Assembly (NCBI RefSeq): GCF_003002065.1
Contig: NZ_PVZG01000004.1
Coordinates: 186,001-250,000, forward strand
Source of the DNA: Pseudosporangium ferrugineum
GTDB taxonomy: Bacteria; Actinomycetota; Actinomycetes; Mycobacteriales; Micromonosporaceae
Direction: 5' to 3'
DNA: 64,000 bases
Part shown: one piece after another, positions 23,524 to 32,255 of the stretch
Position numbering within the stretch: position 1 is the stretch's first letter
Layout of the letters: each line of letters opens with the position of its first letter
Notes under the pieces: generated by a model
Database searches by the model: none
Told to the model about the DNA's origin: nothing
What the model saw: the letters and a program-made list of their open reading frames with translations, nothing else
Program-made: the position numbers and the translations under genes

Positions 23524-24053
23524 AGCGACGGCGGCCAGCGGTGTTCGCGCCACGCGTCCCAGGTCGCGAAGCCGGCCGGCGGGTCGCCGACGGGTTCGCT
23601 GCCGTCCAGTTCGCCGGGTGTGGGGACCTCGATGCGCGCGGCCCACTCGGCGAGCTCCTCGTCGGACATCGGCCACGTGGTGTGCGGCGCCTCGGCCTGC
23701 CGCCGGTCGCGCCGCCTCCGCTGCTCGTCCAGGGAGACCTCGAAGTAGTGCAGTTCCACCGCCGCGCCCCGGTCCGCAGCCGCCTGGCGCAGGGCGGACC
23801 GCTCGTCGCGGCTCCAGAGGCCGTAGTCGATCACGACGTTGGTGCCCAGCTCGAGGACCCGCAGCCCGATCCCGATGAGCCGCCCCTCGATCACGTCACC
23901 GGCCGACGGCGGATTCCCGGGCCCGTAGAGCGCCTTCACCCACTCGTCCTTGGTGAGACGCAGAGCCGCGTGCTCGACCTCGAGGCGCCGCGCGGCCGTG
24001 GTCTTCCCGGCGCACGGCAGCCCCACCGTCAAGAACAACGTCCGCTGCCCCAT
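23520..24053 (-). CDS. AAA/zeta-toxin-like P-loop kinase
   Basis: About 177 residues with P-loop GLPCAGKTTAAR at residues 10-21, LTKDEWVKALYG, and the acceptor region VIDYGLWSRDERSALR. A lid rich in Arg (DEQRRRRDRRQ) follows. The protein belongs to the AAA_33 predicted kinases related to polynucleotide and chloramphenicol phosphotransferases; the substrate is unknown. ATG 24053 with GAGGGGG upstream is the best start. Its stop codon shares the palindrome CTAG with the stop of the convergent TIM-barrel gene, so the two genes overlap by 4 nt. Confidence 0.75.
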   Translation of the reverse strand: MGQRTLFLTVGLPCAGKTTAARRLEVEHAALRLTKDEWVKALYGPGNPPSAGDVIEGRLIGIGLRVLELGTNVVIDYGLWSRDERSALRQAAADRGAAVELHYFEVSLDEQRRRRDRRQAEAPHTTWPMSDEELAEWAARIEVPTPGELDGSEPVGDPPAGFATWDAWREHRWPPSL

Positions 24054-24260
24054 CGGCACCCCCTCGTCACGAACGGGCAATCGTAACCGCCCGGCGTGCC
24101 GGGCGGCCCACCTGGGCGAACAGCGAGAAATATTCGTACGCATTACTGCCGTGAAATATGTGAAAACAAGCATGTCTTTCGCCGGTATTGAATGGCGTGA
24201 ATGGAAAGCCCTAGGCTCCGGTTATCCGTCGCCCGAGCGGCGGGAATCCGGGGAGGAAAT

Positions 24261-25640
24261 GTGGAACGCAAGCGTTGTGCCGCCGCGCTGGCCGTCGCCG
24301 CGACCGCGGTCGTGACGTTGTCGCAGCCGGCCACCGCGGCACCGTCCGATGCCGCCGCACCGGGGGCCGCCGAGGTCACCAACCAGTACATCGTGAAGTT
24401 CAAGGACGGCGCGGACCGCGCCGACGTGCTGCGCCGCCTCGGCACCCGGTTCGGTGCCCGGCTCAGCGACGCCCGGCAGCTGGGCACGGGGGCGCGGCTG
24501 ATCCGCGCCGACCGCAACGCCGCCGGCCTGCTGCAGGCGCTGGCCGCCAGCGACCGGGTCGAGTACGCCGAGCCCGACGTGATGCTGCACGCCCTGTCGG
24601 TGCCGAACGACCCCGAGTACCCGGCGCAGTGGCACTACAGCGAGCCGGCCGGCGGCATCAACGGGCCCGGCGCCTGGGACGTGACGAAGGGCAGCGGCGT
24701 CGTGGTGGCGGTCATCGACACCGGCCGTACGGCGCACCCGGACCTGGACGCCAACACGGTCGCCGGCTACGACTTCATCAGCAGCGCCTCGAACGCGCGC
24801 GACGGCAACGGCCGCGACAGCAACCCCCAGGACGAGGGCGACTGGAACGCCACGGCGGGCGAGTGCGGTCCGGGCTCGGAGGCCGGCGACTCCAGCTGGC
24901 ACGGCACCCACGTGGCCGGCACCATCGCCGCGGTCAGCGACAACGGCGTCGGCGTCGCGGGCGTGGCACCGCAGGCCAAGGTGCAGCACGCCCGCGTGCT
25001 GGGCAAGTGCGGCGGCGCGCTGTCGGACATCACCGACGCGATCGTCTGGGCGTCGGGTGGCTCGGTGTCCGGCGTACCCGCCAACGCCACGCCGGCCCGG
25101 GTCATCAACATGAGCCTCGGCGGCAGCGGGCGGTGCACGCGGGCGTACCAGAGCGCGATCACCGCGGCGGTCCGGCGCGGCACGACCGTGGTGGTCGCGT
25201 CCGGCAACAGCAACGCCGACGGGTCCGGATACAACCCCGGCAACTGCAACAACGTGGTGTCCGTCAGCTCCCTGAACCGCGCCGGGAACCGGGCCTTCTA
25301 CTCCAACTTCGGCAGCACCGTCGACATCGCGGCCCCCGGCGGCGAGGTGCGGCGCGCCACCGACGCCCCCGGCACCCGGACCACCCCGCAGGACGGCGTC
25401 CTGTCCACCCTCAACGCCGGCACGACCACCCCCGCGGGCCCGGCCTACAAGACCTACATGGGTACGAGCATGGCGGCGCCCCACGTCGCAGGGGTCGCGG
25501 CGCTGCTGCTGAGCCACACCCCCGGCCTCACCCCGGCACAGGCCGAGGCCGCGCTCAAGGACACCGCCCGGCCGATCCCGGGCTCCTGCCCCGAAGGCTG
25601 CGGCGCGGGCCTCGTCGACGCGGCGGCGGCCGTCCGGTAG
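24261..25640 (+). CDS. Secreted S8 (subtilisin-family) serine protease
   Basis: This 459-residue preproprotein has a signal peptide (RKRCAAALAVAATAVVTLSQPATA) and an Inhibitor_I9-type propeptide (NQYIVKFKDGADRADVLRRLG to about residue 115). The catalytic domain has D153 (VAVIDTGRT), H214 (SWHGTHVAG) and S403 (GTSMAAPHVAG), with the oxyanion Asn in VVASGNSNADG. It ends soon after the catalytic domain, without a P/Homo B domain. GTG 24261 with GGGGAGGAA is the start. The upstream 100 bp is unusually AT-rich for this window and probably holds the promoter. The role is extracellular protein degradation. Confidence 0.92.
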   Translation: MERKRCAAALAVAATAVVTLSQPATAAPSDAAAPGAAEVTNQYIVKFKDGADRADVLRRLGTRFGARLSDARQLGTGARLIRADRNAAGLLQALAASDRVEYAEPDVMLHALSVPNDPEYPAQWHYSEPAGGINGPGAWDVTKGSGVVVAVIDTGRTAHPDLDANTVAGYDFISSASNARDGNGRDSNPQDEGDWNATAGECGPGSEAGDSSWHGTHVAGTIAAVSDNGVGVAGVAPQAKVQHARVLGKCGGALSDITDAIVWASGGSVSGVPANATPARVINMSLGGSGRCTRAYQSAITAAVRRGTTVVVASGNSNADGSGYNPGNCNNVVSVSSLNRAGNRAFYSNFGSTVDIAAPGGEVRRATDAPGTRTTPQDGVLSTLNAGTTTPAGPAYKTYMGTSMAAPHVAGVAALLLSHTPGLTPAQAEAALKDTARPIPGSCPEGCGAGLVDAAAAVR

Positions 25641-25653
25641 CGACCGCCCGCCT

Positions 25654-25686
25654 CCGGCCGCCCACCGACCATCGGCGGGCGGCCGG
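25654..25686. terminator. Hairpin between convergent protease and SDR
   Basis: CCGGCCGCCC (25654-25663) and GGGCGGCCGG (25677-25686) form a perfect 10-bp stem with a 13-nt loop, 14 bp after the protease stop. There is no U-run, which is usual for actinobacterial terminators. The hairpin could work in both directions. Confidence 0.55.
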
Positions 25687-25801
25687 ACCGGGCGCGGCTC
25701 ACGGCCCCCGCACGTCCGTGCCCTCCGGCACCCCGCCGCGACCGACCCTCGCGCGGCGGACGAACTCCATCACGCCGGTTGCGTCCCGTGCGATCGTTCA
25801 C

Positions 25802-26659
25802 TCAGGCGCCGACCCCGGTGAGCTCGGCGGTCGCCCGCCACAGCCGCCCGGCGGCGACCGGGTCCCGCCCGGCCCGGCCCGGCTTGCGGACCATCGGGAA
25901 GCCCGTGAAGCCGAACAGCCCGTCCGGGCCCACGTACGCGTTGCCGGGCACGTCCTGGGAGGCCGCGTACAGCACCGGCAGCGCCCCGCGCTCGGCGTCC
26001 TGGACCAGGAACGGCAGCCGGTTGACGAGGTCCAGCCGCGAGTGCGAGACCAGCCCGGTCCGGGCCACCCCCGGATGCGCGACGATCGAGCGGACCCGGC
26101 TGCCCGCGGCGCTCAGCCGGCGCTGCAACTCCAGCGAGAACAGCACGACGGCGAGCTTCGACGACTCGTAGACGGCCAGCCCCTGGTACCTGCGGGCCCG
26201 CCAGTCCAGGTCGTCGAGATCCAGCTTGGCGAACCGGTGCAGCTGGCTGGAGACCGTGACCACGCGGCCGGTCAGCCGAGGCAGCAACAGGTTGGTGAGC
26301 ACGAACGGCCCGAAGTAGTTCGTCGCGGTCTGCAGGTCGAAGCCCTGAGCCGTCCGCGCCGCCGGGATGTCCATCACCCCGGCATTGTTGACGAGCACGT
26401 CGAGCTCCCCGTCGTACGCCCGCGCGAACGCCCGCACCGACTCCAGATCGGCGACGTCGAGCCGCCGGAACTCGAAGTCACCCGGCATCCCGGCGACCGC
26501 CCGGCGCGCCTTCCCGGCATCGCGCACGGCAAGCACCACCCGGGCGCCGGCCCGCCCCAGCTCCCGGGCCGTCACCAGCCCGATCCCCCCGCCCCCACCG
26601 GTGATCACCACCGTCTGCCCGGTCATGCTCGGCAGCTGGTCCGCGGTCCATCCGGCCAT
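25802..26659 (-). CDS. SDR family oxidoreductase (retinol-dehydrogenase-like)
   Basis: This 285-residue SDR has ITGGGGGIG at the cofactor loop, VLVNNAGVMDIP, NYFGPFVLTNLLLP, VVTVSSQLHRFA and YESSKLAVVLFSLELQRRL. These are typical of the WWOX/retinol-dehydrogenase-like oxidoreductases. ATG 26659 has AGGAGG 5 nt upstream; the ORF extends upstream but without signals. A DosR-like element lies 91 bp upstream on the same strand. It converges on the protease gene. The substrate is unknown. Confidence 0.85.
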   Translation of the reverse strand: MAGWTADQLPSMTGQTVVITGGGGGIGLVTARELGRAGARVVLAVRDAGKARRAVAGMPGDFEFRRLDVADLESVRAFARAYDGELDVLVNNAGVMDIPAARTAQGFDLQTATNYFGPFVLTNLLLPRLTGRVVTVSSQLHRFAKLDLDDLDWRARRYQGLAVYESSKLAVVLFSLELQRRLSAAGSRVRSIVAHPGVARTGLVSHSRLDLVNRLPFLVQDAERGALPVLYAASQDVPGNAYVGPDGLFGFTGFPMVRKPGRAGRDPVAAGRLWRATAELTGVGA

Positions 26660-27000
26660 GACAGCCTCCTGAATGCCGGGGGCCGTGGCGGCCCCGCCGG
26701 CCTCCAGTACACGGGGACCGGACCGGCGGATGAAGGACCCGCTCAACCACGGACCGCAGGTCCCTCCCAGGCCGTTCAGCCTCCGGCTCCGACCGACGCC
26801 GTAGCCGCTTCTGCCGGTGGCCGCCGACGTCCTCGCTCAGGCGATGAAGGTGGCGAACAAGACCGGTGCACCCCCGGGTGCACCCGTCGCCCGCACGGTC
26901 AGCGCCAGGACCAGCGCTGGGTCGTGGTGCTCTCGTCGCAGGAGGTCCTCTCGTGTGGTTGATGGTTCGGCCGGTGCGAGCCGCGTCAGCGACGGCCGGC
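26660..27000. other. 341-bp intergenic region with no gene
   Basis: No convincing coding frame was seen. The region holds a DosR-like box at 26750 and a hairpin, GGTGCACCCCCGGGTGCACC, at 26865-26884. The hairpin may terminate the minus-strand lectin-like gene that ends at 27001. Frames reported across it are shadows with no family resemblance. Confidence 0.6.
26750..26764 (-). promoter_or_regulatory. DosR-like box upstream of SDR
   Basis: On the minus strand the site reads GGGACCTGCGGTCCG. It shares nine leading bases with the box at 4970 (GGGACCTGCGG). It lies 91 bp upstream of the SDR start at 26659, the most distant but one of the set. Confidence 0.5.
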
Positions 27001-27450
27001 TCAGAAAAAGTCGAACCATTCCTGGTAGCTGCCCAGCCGGACGGTTCCGCTGCTGTTGACGCCGAGGTAGCCGCCGGTGTTGGCGCTCCGGAAACCTCGG
27101 TTGTCGAAGATCCAGCGATGGCCGGCGTTCGAGCCGTCGCAGGCGGCGCTGATCACGCGGGTGAAGTCGAACTGCATGACGCACAGGCCGGTCGCCTCGT
27201 TGCGAATGATGACCTGGCCGGGGTAGGCGTCGAGGAAGCCGTAACGCCAGCGCTGCGGCCCGGTGCAGGCGTCGTAGGTGTAGACGCGGGTGCTCCAGTC
27301 GGTGGCCATGCATTGGTTGTTGGTTCCACTCAGCAGATAGCGGAAGCTCGAATAGGAATCGGCGTGCGCCGGGACCGCGGCGGCCAGCACGAGCCCGATG
27401 GCGGCCACCAGTGCCACCGCCGTCCGGCGTACGAAAGATCGGATTCTCAC
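27001..27450 (-). CDS. Small secreted beta-trefoil (ricin-lectin-like) protein
   Basis: This 149-residue secreted protein starts with a signal peptide (RTAVALVAAIGLVLAAAVPAHA). The remaining 110 residues contain NNQCMATDWSTRVYTYDACTGPQRWRY, ATGLCVMQFDFTRVISAACDGSNAGHRWIF and GGYLGVNSSGTVRL. Repeated Cys-Met/Leu, 'W' and 'C-x-G' spacing resembles ricin-type beta-trefoil units, though the QxW motif is only partly kept. GTG 27450 is preceded by GGAGGAG. It may bind extracellular carbohydrate; no catalytic domain is attached. It is divergent from the LuxR-type gene. Confidence 0.7.
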   Translation of the reverse strand: MRIRSFVRRTAVALVAAIGLVLAAAVPAHADSYSSFRYLLSGTNNQCMATDWSTRVYTYDACTGPQRWRYGFLDAYPGQVIIRNEATGLCVMQFDFTRVISAACDGSNAGHRWIFDNRGFRSANTGGYLGVNSSGTVRLGSYQEWFDFF

Positions 27451-27643
27451 GACAGCTCCTCCATGACTCTCCAATGGGTACGGCCGAGCGAACCAGCGAT
27501 CGAGAGCGGCTCATGCCCCCTGTCCGGATTGTGAGCATCGATTGCGGGATACCGAAATCGACGGCCGCAATTCAGACAGTCGAGACCGGCGGCGCGCCCG
27601 GCGTGTTTCCATGAGCGGGCACAGCGCTTCGGGGGAGGCAGTG

Positions 27644-28711
27644 ATGAGTGCCGGCGCACACAGGTCAGACACGATGCCGACCGGCGCCGTGGTGCCGTCG
27701 CTCACCCGATGGGGCCTGTCGCACGACGCGGATCTGGTCTACCGGACGGTGGTGACGTTCGGGGAACGGTCCGCGCCGGCCCTGGTCGCCGAGCTCGGCC
27801 TACCGCCCCGCCGGGTGCACGCCGCACTGGCCGAGCTGCGAGAGGCCGGCGCCGCCGTCTGCCGCACCGGCCGAGGCGGCGATTGGCGGCGTCAGACCTG
27901 GACGGCGCGGCCCTGTGCCGAGGTCGTGGATCAGCTGCGGGCCCGGCGGATGCGCGTCGCCGCCGGAGACCGCCAACAGCAGCGGAGCCGGCCGGCCGCC
28001 GCCGCGACAGGCATCGGCCCGTTCACACCGGGCCCGGGTGAGTATCTCGGCGAGGGCGTCCGCTACCTGAGCACCCGGGCCGCCACCCGGCATCGGCTGG
28101 CCGCCCTGGTCGCGATCGAGCGGAACGAGCAGCTCAGCATCAACACCGAGCAGGCGTTCGACGCGGCGTCGGCGCGGGCGGCGGCCCCGCTGGACCGCGA
28201 TCTGGTGCGCCGGGGCATCACCCTGCGCGTGCTCGGGCTCCCTCCGGCCGACCAGGATCTGCACGTGGAGGCCGAGCTGTTCCGGTCACCGCACTACGGG
28301 TACCGCGAGGCGGCCGAGCTGCCGATGAAGCTGATCGTGGTCGACCGGCGGGTGGCGTTCTTCCCTGCCGCCCCGGGCGACCTGGAGCGCGGCTACCTGG
28401 AGGTCAGCCACCCGGCGATGGTTCACTCGCTGGTCACCCTCTTCGAGCGTCATTGGGCCTCGGCCACCGACCCCCGGGAGCATGGCATGCCGGGCATCAC
28501 CCTTTCTGGGCGGGAGCGGGAGCTCGTCGCGCTGCTCGCCCTCGGGCACACCGACGTCACCGCGGCCGCCGAGCTGCGAATCAGCGCCCGGACGGTCACC
28601 AGCACCATGCGCACGCTGATGGATCGGGTCGGCGTCGACAACCGCTTCCAGCTGGGTCTCGCCCTCGGCGCCGCCCGGGTCACTCATCCACCGTCCACCG
28701 CGGAGTCCTGA
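27644..28711 (+). CDS. LuxR-type transcriptional regulator with N-terminal TrmB-like module
   Basis: About 355 residues. The C-terminal GerE/LuxR helix-turn-helix reads LSGRERELVALLALGHTDVTAAAELRISARTVTSTMRTLMDRVGVDNR. The N-terminus has a winged-helix-like segment (GLSHDADLVYRTVVTFGERSAPALVAELGLPPRRVHAALAELREAG), as in TrmB-like actinobacterial regulators. A central PLD-like region (LPMKLIVVDRRVAFFP, EVSHPAMVHSLVTLFERHW) follows. ATG 27644 has GGGAGG 6 nt upstream; GTG 27641 and ATG 27611 are alternatives. It is coupled (TGATG) to a secreted protein gene, its likely target or partner. Confidence 0.8.
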   Translation: MSAGAHRSDTMPTGAVVPSLTRWGLSHDADLVYRTVVTFGERSAPALVAELGLPPRRVHAALAELREAGAAVCRTGRGGDWRRQTWTARPCAEVVDQLRARRMRVAAGDRQQQRSRPAAAATGIGPFTPGPGEYLGEGVRYLSTRAATRHRLAALVAIERNEQLSINTEQAFDAASARAAAPLDRDLVRRGITLRVLGLPPADQDLHVEAELFRSPHYGYREAAELPMKLIVVDRRVAFFPAAPGDLERGYLEVSHPAMVHSLVTLFERHWASATDPREHGMPGITLSGRERELVALLALGHTDVTAAAELRISARTVTSTMRTLMDRVGVDNRFQLGLALGAARVTHPPSTAES

Positions 28712-29259
28712 TGTCTGTCGTCCGCCGGCTTTCCGCCGTTCTCGCCGTCCTGCTCGCGGTGATCCTGCCCGGCCCGGCTCCGGCCCGAGCGGCATACGAT
28801 TGGCCGCCACCCATCTGCACCGAGGTCGAGTTCGAGGGCCTGTCCGTGACCCAGAGTTCGACGAGCCTGCACCATTGGATGATCTCCGGGTACGTCCGTC
28901 CCTGTCCGGGCGCGGCCGATCCTCAGGCCCGCTGGACAGTCGTGCGGTACCAGACGCGCGGGCTCGGCGAGGTCGGGCCGGCGAAGCCGTATCAGGGAGA
29001 TGACGAACGGGGTTTCCACTTCCTCTTCAACCGCGACCTCGCACCGAACTTCTGGGCCATGTGCGTCGTCAACGACGTGCAGCCGGCCGCGACCGATCCC
29101 GCCCTGCGCACCGCCGACCGCGTCGCCTGCGTCGCCGCCGACCCGACCGGGGCGAGCCCCACTGCCTCGCCCGTGCCCGTCGACGATGTCCGGTTCTTCG
29201 GCGCGCTGCTGACCGACGAGACCGGCGGCCCGCGACCCGGCTGTGCCAGCTGCGTCTAG
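28711..29259 (+). CDS. Secreted protein of unknown function coupled to LuxR regulator
   Basis: This 182-residue protein has a signal peptide (VRRLSAVLAVLLAVILPGPAPARA) followed by a mature region with few recognisable features. It contains PPPICTEVEFEGLSVTQSSTS, HHWMISGYVRPC, NRDLAPNFWAMCVVNDVQ and a C-terminal CASC. Five or six Cys suggest extracellular disulfides. The beta-rich pattern could be an immunoglobulin-like fold. I do not recognise the family. ATG 28711 overlaps the LuxR stop by 1 nt, so the two are expressed together. Confidence 0.65.
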   Translation: MSVVRRLSAVLAVLLAVILPGPAPARAAYDWPPPICTEVEFEGLSVTQSSTSLHHWMISGYVRPCPGAADPQARWTVVRYQTRGLGEVGPAKPYQGDDERGFHFLFNRDLAPNFWAMCVVNDVQPAATDPALRTADRVACVAADPTGASPTASPVPVDDVRFFGALLTDETGGPRPGCASCV

Positions 29260-29427
29260 TTACCGCGGTCCGCACACCGCCGATGGATCTTGTGCGTGCC
29301 TGTCGACCATCGACCGGCCGGTGTGCATCGACAGTTGGAAATATTTAGGTAACAATGTTTACGGGATGCGCGTCTCACGTTGGCTTCCGCAGTAGATCGA
29401 ACGACTCCGTACGAGAGGACGTTCTCC

Positions 29428-30774
29428 ATGCCGATGATCGCAGATTTCGCGGACCGGCCGCTGTCAGGCAGCCGCCGGCGTCTCCTGGTCCTTCTCGTCG
29501 CGGTCGTCACCGCCCTCGCCGGCAGCCTGATCGTCCAGCAGCAGCCCGCGCAAGCCGCGTGGAACCTCGTGTGGTGGGACGAATTCAACGGGTCCGGCGC
29601 GCCCGACAGCGCCAACTGGAACTACAACGTCGGCAACGGCCTCAACCCCGGCCTCAACACCTTCGACGGCTGGGGCAACGGTGAATGGGAGTGGTACCGC
29701 CCCGAGAACTGCACGCAGTCCGGCGGCAATCTCGTGCTGCGGGCCAACTGGAACACGACGCCCCTCGTGGTCAACGGGCGCAACTTCTACCAGACGTCGT
29801 GTCGCATCACGACCGACACGAAGAGATCCTTCCAGTACGGCCGCATCGAGGCGCGCATGGCGCTCCCCACCGCGACCGGCTCGTGGCCGGCTTTCTGGAT
29901 GCTCGGTGACGCGTGCGACGAGACGTCCACGGGCGCCTACAACCCGGCGCAGACCTACTACGACCGCCTGCCCACCAACTGGGCCAGTTGCGGCGAGGTC
30001 GACATCATGGAACACGCGAACGCGAACGCGACCGTGACGAACAACATCTTCTGGGATCTCCGGACCGGCGTCTTCCCGTGGACGGCGGGACAGAACGCCA
30101 ACTATGTCGCGAACCCCGGTGTCAGCAACGTCGCGGCCTTCCACGTCTACGCGATCGAGTGGACGGCCGCGCAGATCCGCTGGTACGTCGACGGTGTGCA
30201 GACGCACGTGATCGACACGACGCCGGGCACCCTGGAGGAGTTCCGCAAGCCGTTCCACCTCATCTTCAACCTGGCGCTGGGCGGCTCGTACCCGGGACAG
30301 AATCCCGTGCAGAGCCAGTTCCCGCTCACCGCGTTGGTCGACTACGTGCGCTATTACCAGGACGGGCCGTCCACCCCGGGCGGATCCGCGACGCAGATCA
30401 ACGGGCCGGGCGGCACGTGCGTGGACGTGGCCGGAGACGACACGGGCGGCAACCTCGCGGCCGTGCAGCTCTGGACGTGCCAGGGATCGGCCGTCTCGAA
30501 GGACCAGCAATGGGCCTGGAACGGCCAGACCCTGCGGACCTTGGGCCGGTGCCTCGACGTCGACGGCGCGGGTACGGCCGACGGCACGAAGGTGCAGCTC
30601 TACGACTGCAACGGCACCGGCGCACAGAACTGGGTCCAGGAAGGCAACCGGTTGCGCAACCCGAACTCCAACAAGTGCCTGGATTCTCCGCAGGGCTCCA
30701 CAGCGAACGGCACCCGCTTGCAGATCTGGGTGTGCAACGGATCGGCCGCACAATCCTTCGTGAAGGCCGCGTAA
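29428..30774 (+). CDS. Secreted GH16 endo-beta-glucanase with C-terminal ricin-type CBM13
   Basis: This 448-residue enzyme has a signal peptide (RRRLLVLLVAVVTALAGSLI, cleavage near AQAA). The GH16 catalytic domain starts WNLVWWDEFNGSG and has the ExDxxE active site GEVDIMEHANA (E190, D192, E195). ITTDTKRSFQYGRIEARMALP and WPAFWML are typical of laminarinases/beta-1,3-glucanases. After a GGSATQ linker, about 125 residues form a CBM13 beta-trefoil with QxW-type repeats (KDQQWAW, GAQNWVQ, AAQSFVK). The likely substrate is beta-1,3-glucan of fungal or algal walls. ATG 29428 is preceded by GAGAGG. The upstream 29330-29375 stretch is AT-rich and probably holds the promoter. Confidence 0.9.
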   Translation: MPMIADFADRPLSGSRRRLLVLLVAVVTALAGSLIVQQQPAQAAWNLVWWDEFNGSGAPDSANWNYNVGNGLNPGLNTFDGWGNGEWEWYRPENCTQSGGNLVLRANWNTTPLVVNGRNFYQTSCRITTDTKRSFQYGRIEARMALPTATGSWPAFWMLGDACDETSTGAYNPAQTYYDRLPTNWASCGEVDIMEHANANATVTNNIFWDLRTGVFPWTAGQNANYVANPGVSNVAAFHVYAIEWTAAQIRWYVDGVQTHVIDTTPGTLEEFRKPFHLIFNLALGGSYPGQNPVQSQFPLTALVDYVRYYQDGPSTPGGSATQINGPGGTCVDVAGDDTGGNLAAVQLWTCQGSAVSKDQQWAWNGQTLRTLGRCLDVDGAGTADGTKVQLYDCNGTGAQNWVQEGNRLRNPNSNKCLDSPQGSTANGTRLQIWVCNGSAAQSFVKAA

Positions 30775-30804
30775 CCGCCGGCCGAGGGGGCACGCCGACG
30801 GGCA

Positions 30805-30834
30805 GGGCGCGGGAGCGGACAGGCTGCCGCGCCC
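30805..30834. terminator. Bidirectional hairpin between convergent GH16 and coiled-coil genes
   Basis: GGGCGCGG (30805-30812) and CCGCGCCC (30827-30834) form a perfect 8-bp stem with a 14-nt loop. It lies between the two stops (30774 and 30859). No U-tract is present. Confidence 0.5.
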
Positions 30835-30858
30835 ATTACGTACGGCCGGTGTCGATGG

Positions 30859-31788
30859 TCAGGTGGTGATGAGGTGTTGCCGTTCGCTGTGCAACGCGTT
30901 CCAGCGGGAGCGGGCCGCCTGGGCGCGGAGAGCGACATCCCGGTGTATCGCAGCGATCAACCGGAGCGACTCGTCCGCGTCGCGGCTCGCCCGGTTGATC
31001 TGCTCCCGGATGAGCAGGTTCGAGAAGAACACCGCCTGAAAGCCGGCCGGCCGCGTGATCGGGCGCGGGATGTTGCCCAGCGGCCGGGCCAGGCCCACGT
31101 CGGTCAGCTCGGCGTGCAGTACGGCCAGGCACCGGTCGGCGTTCGACGCCGCCCAGCCCACGGCGTCGAGCCAGTGCGGCTGACCCACGGACACCGCCCC
31201 GCCGAGCAGGTTGTCGGTCGTCTGGCGGCTGGACGCCAGATCGAGCTGACGCCGCAGTTCTCCCAGAGCGCCGAGCGCCGCTTCGGCCGCCCTGACCGCC
31301 TCGTGCAGTTCGCGCAGCTCCGCCTCGACCCGGCCGCGCTCGTCCGCCAGCACCAGCAGGCGGGCGGCCTGGGGATCGCCGCTGCCGAGCAGGTGGCGCT
31401 CCTTGTCGTCGATCGCCGCGGCGAACCGGGCCGGCACATCGGCCAGGGCGGTCAGCCGAGCCGCGACCGCCTCGCGTTCCGACTGGATCGCGGCCAGCCG
31501 GCTCTCCGCCTCGGCGACCCGGTAGCGGGCCGCGTCCGCCTCCGCCCGCTCACGGGACATCTCCTCGGAGTACGCGCCCCGCAATGCGAGCAGGACCCGG
31601 GACAGCGAAGCGCTCTCCAGCCGTTCCACGTCGCGGACCTCGCCGGCCCAGCTCCGCCGCAGCTCCGCCACGGCAGCCGCGTGCTCGGCGTGACGCCGGT
31701 CCAGCTCGGCGCGCCGGCCCCGGAGCAGCTCGGCCTCCCGGACCAGTCCGGCAACCTCGGCGAGCCGCGCTTCGATTTCCTCGATCAT
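30859..31788 (-). CDS. Coiled-coil protein of unknown function
   Basis: This 309-residue protein is Ala/Arg/Glu-rich and helical. Heptad-like coiled coils run from the start (IEEIEARLAEVAGLVREAELLRG) to about residue 195. The C-terminal domain contains SVGQPHWLDAVGWAASNADRCLAVLHAEL, RPLGNIPRPITRPAGFQAVFFSNLLIREQINRA and SLRLIAAIHRDVALRAQAARSRW. I do not recognise the family. There is no signal peptide or membrane segment. ATG 31788 lacks a strong RBS, and the frame stays open for a further 90 codons upstream to a TAG at 32062-32064 without an ATG, GTG or TTG. The gene may therefore be 5'-damaged or use another start. Confidence 0.55.
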   Translation of the reverse strand: MIEEIEARLAEVAGLVREAELLRGRRAELDRRHAEHAAAVAELRRSWAGEVRDVERLESASLSRVLLALRGAYSEEMSRERAEADAARYRVAEAESRLAAIQSEREAVAARLTALADVPARFAAAIDDKERHLLGSGDPQAARLLVLADERGRVEAELRELHEAVRAAEAALGALGELRRQLDLASSRQTTDNLLGGAVSVGQPHWLDAVGWAASNADRCLAVLHAELTDVGLARPLGNIPRPITRPAGFQAVFFSNLLIREQINRASRDADESLRLIAAIHRDVALRAQAARSRWNALHSERQHLITT

Positions 31789-32255
31789 GGCCCTATTTGA
31801 GCAGGTCAGGGCAAATACCCGGGGAACGGGACGGCATCGGGCGGATGGCGACCCGGATCCCCGCCGTGAGCCGCGCGCCGGGTTCGGCCGGTCGACATCG
31901 GGCCGGCCGGATGCCTCACGGAGTCGCTCGAACCGTTCCCGGAGACCATTGACCCGTTCAGGCGGTACGGGATTGGCATCCCGGGGTGCCTCCAGGACTG
32001 CCGAGGCGAGGCGGATGACATCGGCATCGGCATAACTGACCCGATCCGGCTTCCTCAGCAGCTAGTCCAGGGTGAACGTGGCGTTCCGAAGCTCACGCGG
32101 CAAGGATATGCGTCGCGACCATCGATTTTCCGTGCCGGCGAACGGCGTCGGATCCCGCCGTGCCGTGCCGGTGAACGCCTGCTCGTCGAGGCACGGAGCG
32201 GCGCGCCCGGGCGACGGCTGCTGAGCTGCTGGGAGCCTCGCGGGACCCCCTCGTT
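31789..32255. other. 467-bp region, possible pseudogene remnant on minus strand
   Basis: No complete gene is seen. On the minus strand the frame of the coiled-coil gene continues upstream. It encodes a helical-looking stretch (ADADVIRLASAVLEA, PPERVNGLRERFERLREASG) preceded by a TAG and, beyond it, more open frame. This could be decayed coding DNA between the coiled-coil and M14 genes. Base composition is lower in GC than the flanks. Evidence for decay is weak without homologues. Confidence 0.35.

Noticed and set aside
23520..24053. Zeta-type toxin of a toxin-antitoxin pair
   Set aside because: It has a P-loop kinase fold, but there is no small antitoxin gene beside it and its neighbour is convergent.
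24222..25517. Long minus-strand open frame opposite the S8 protease
   Set aside because: It is antisense to a gene with a complete catalytic triad and signal peptide; the frame is a GC-bias artefact.
31789..32255. Truncated transposase or insertion sequence remnant
   Set aside because: No terminal inverted repeats, target duplications or transposase motifs were seen.
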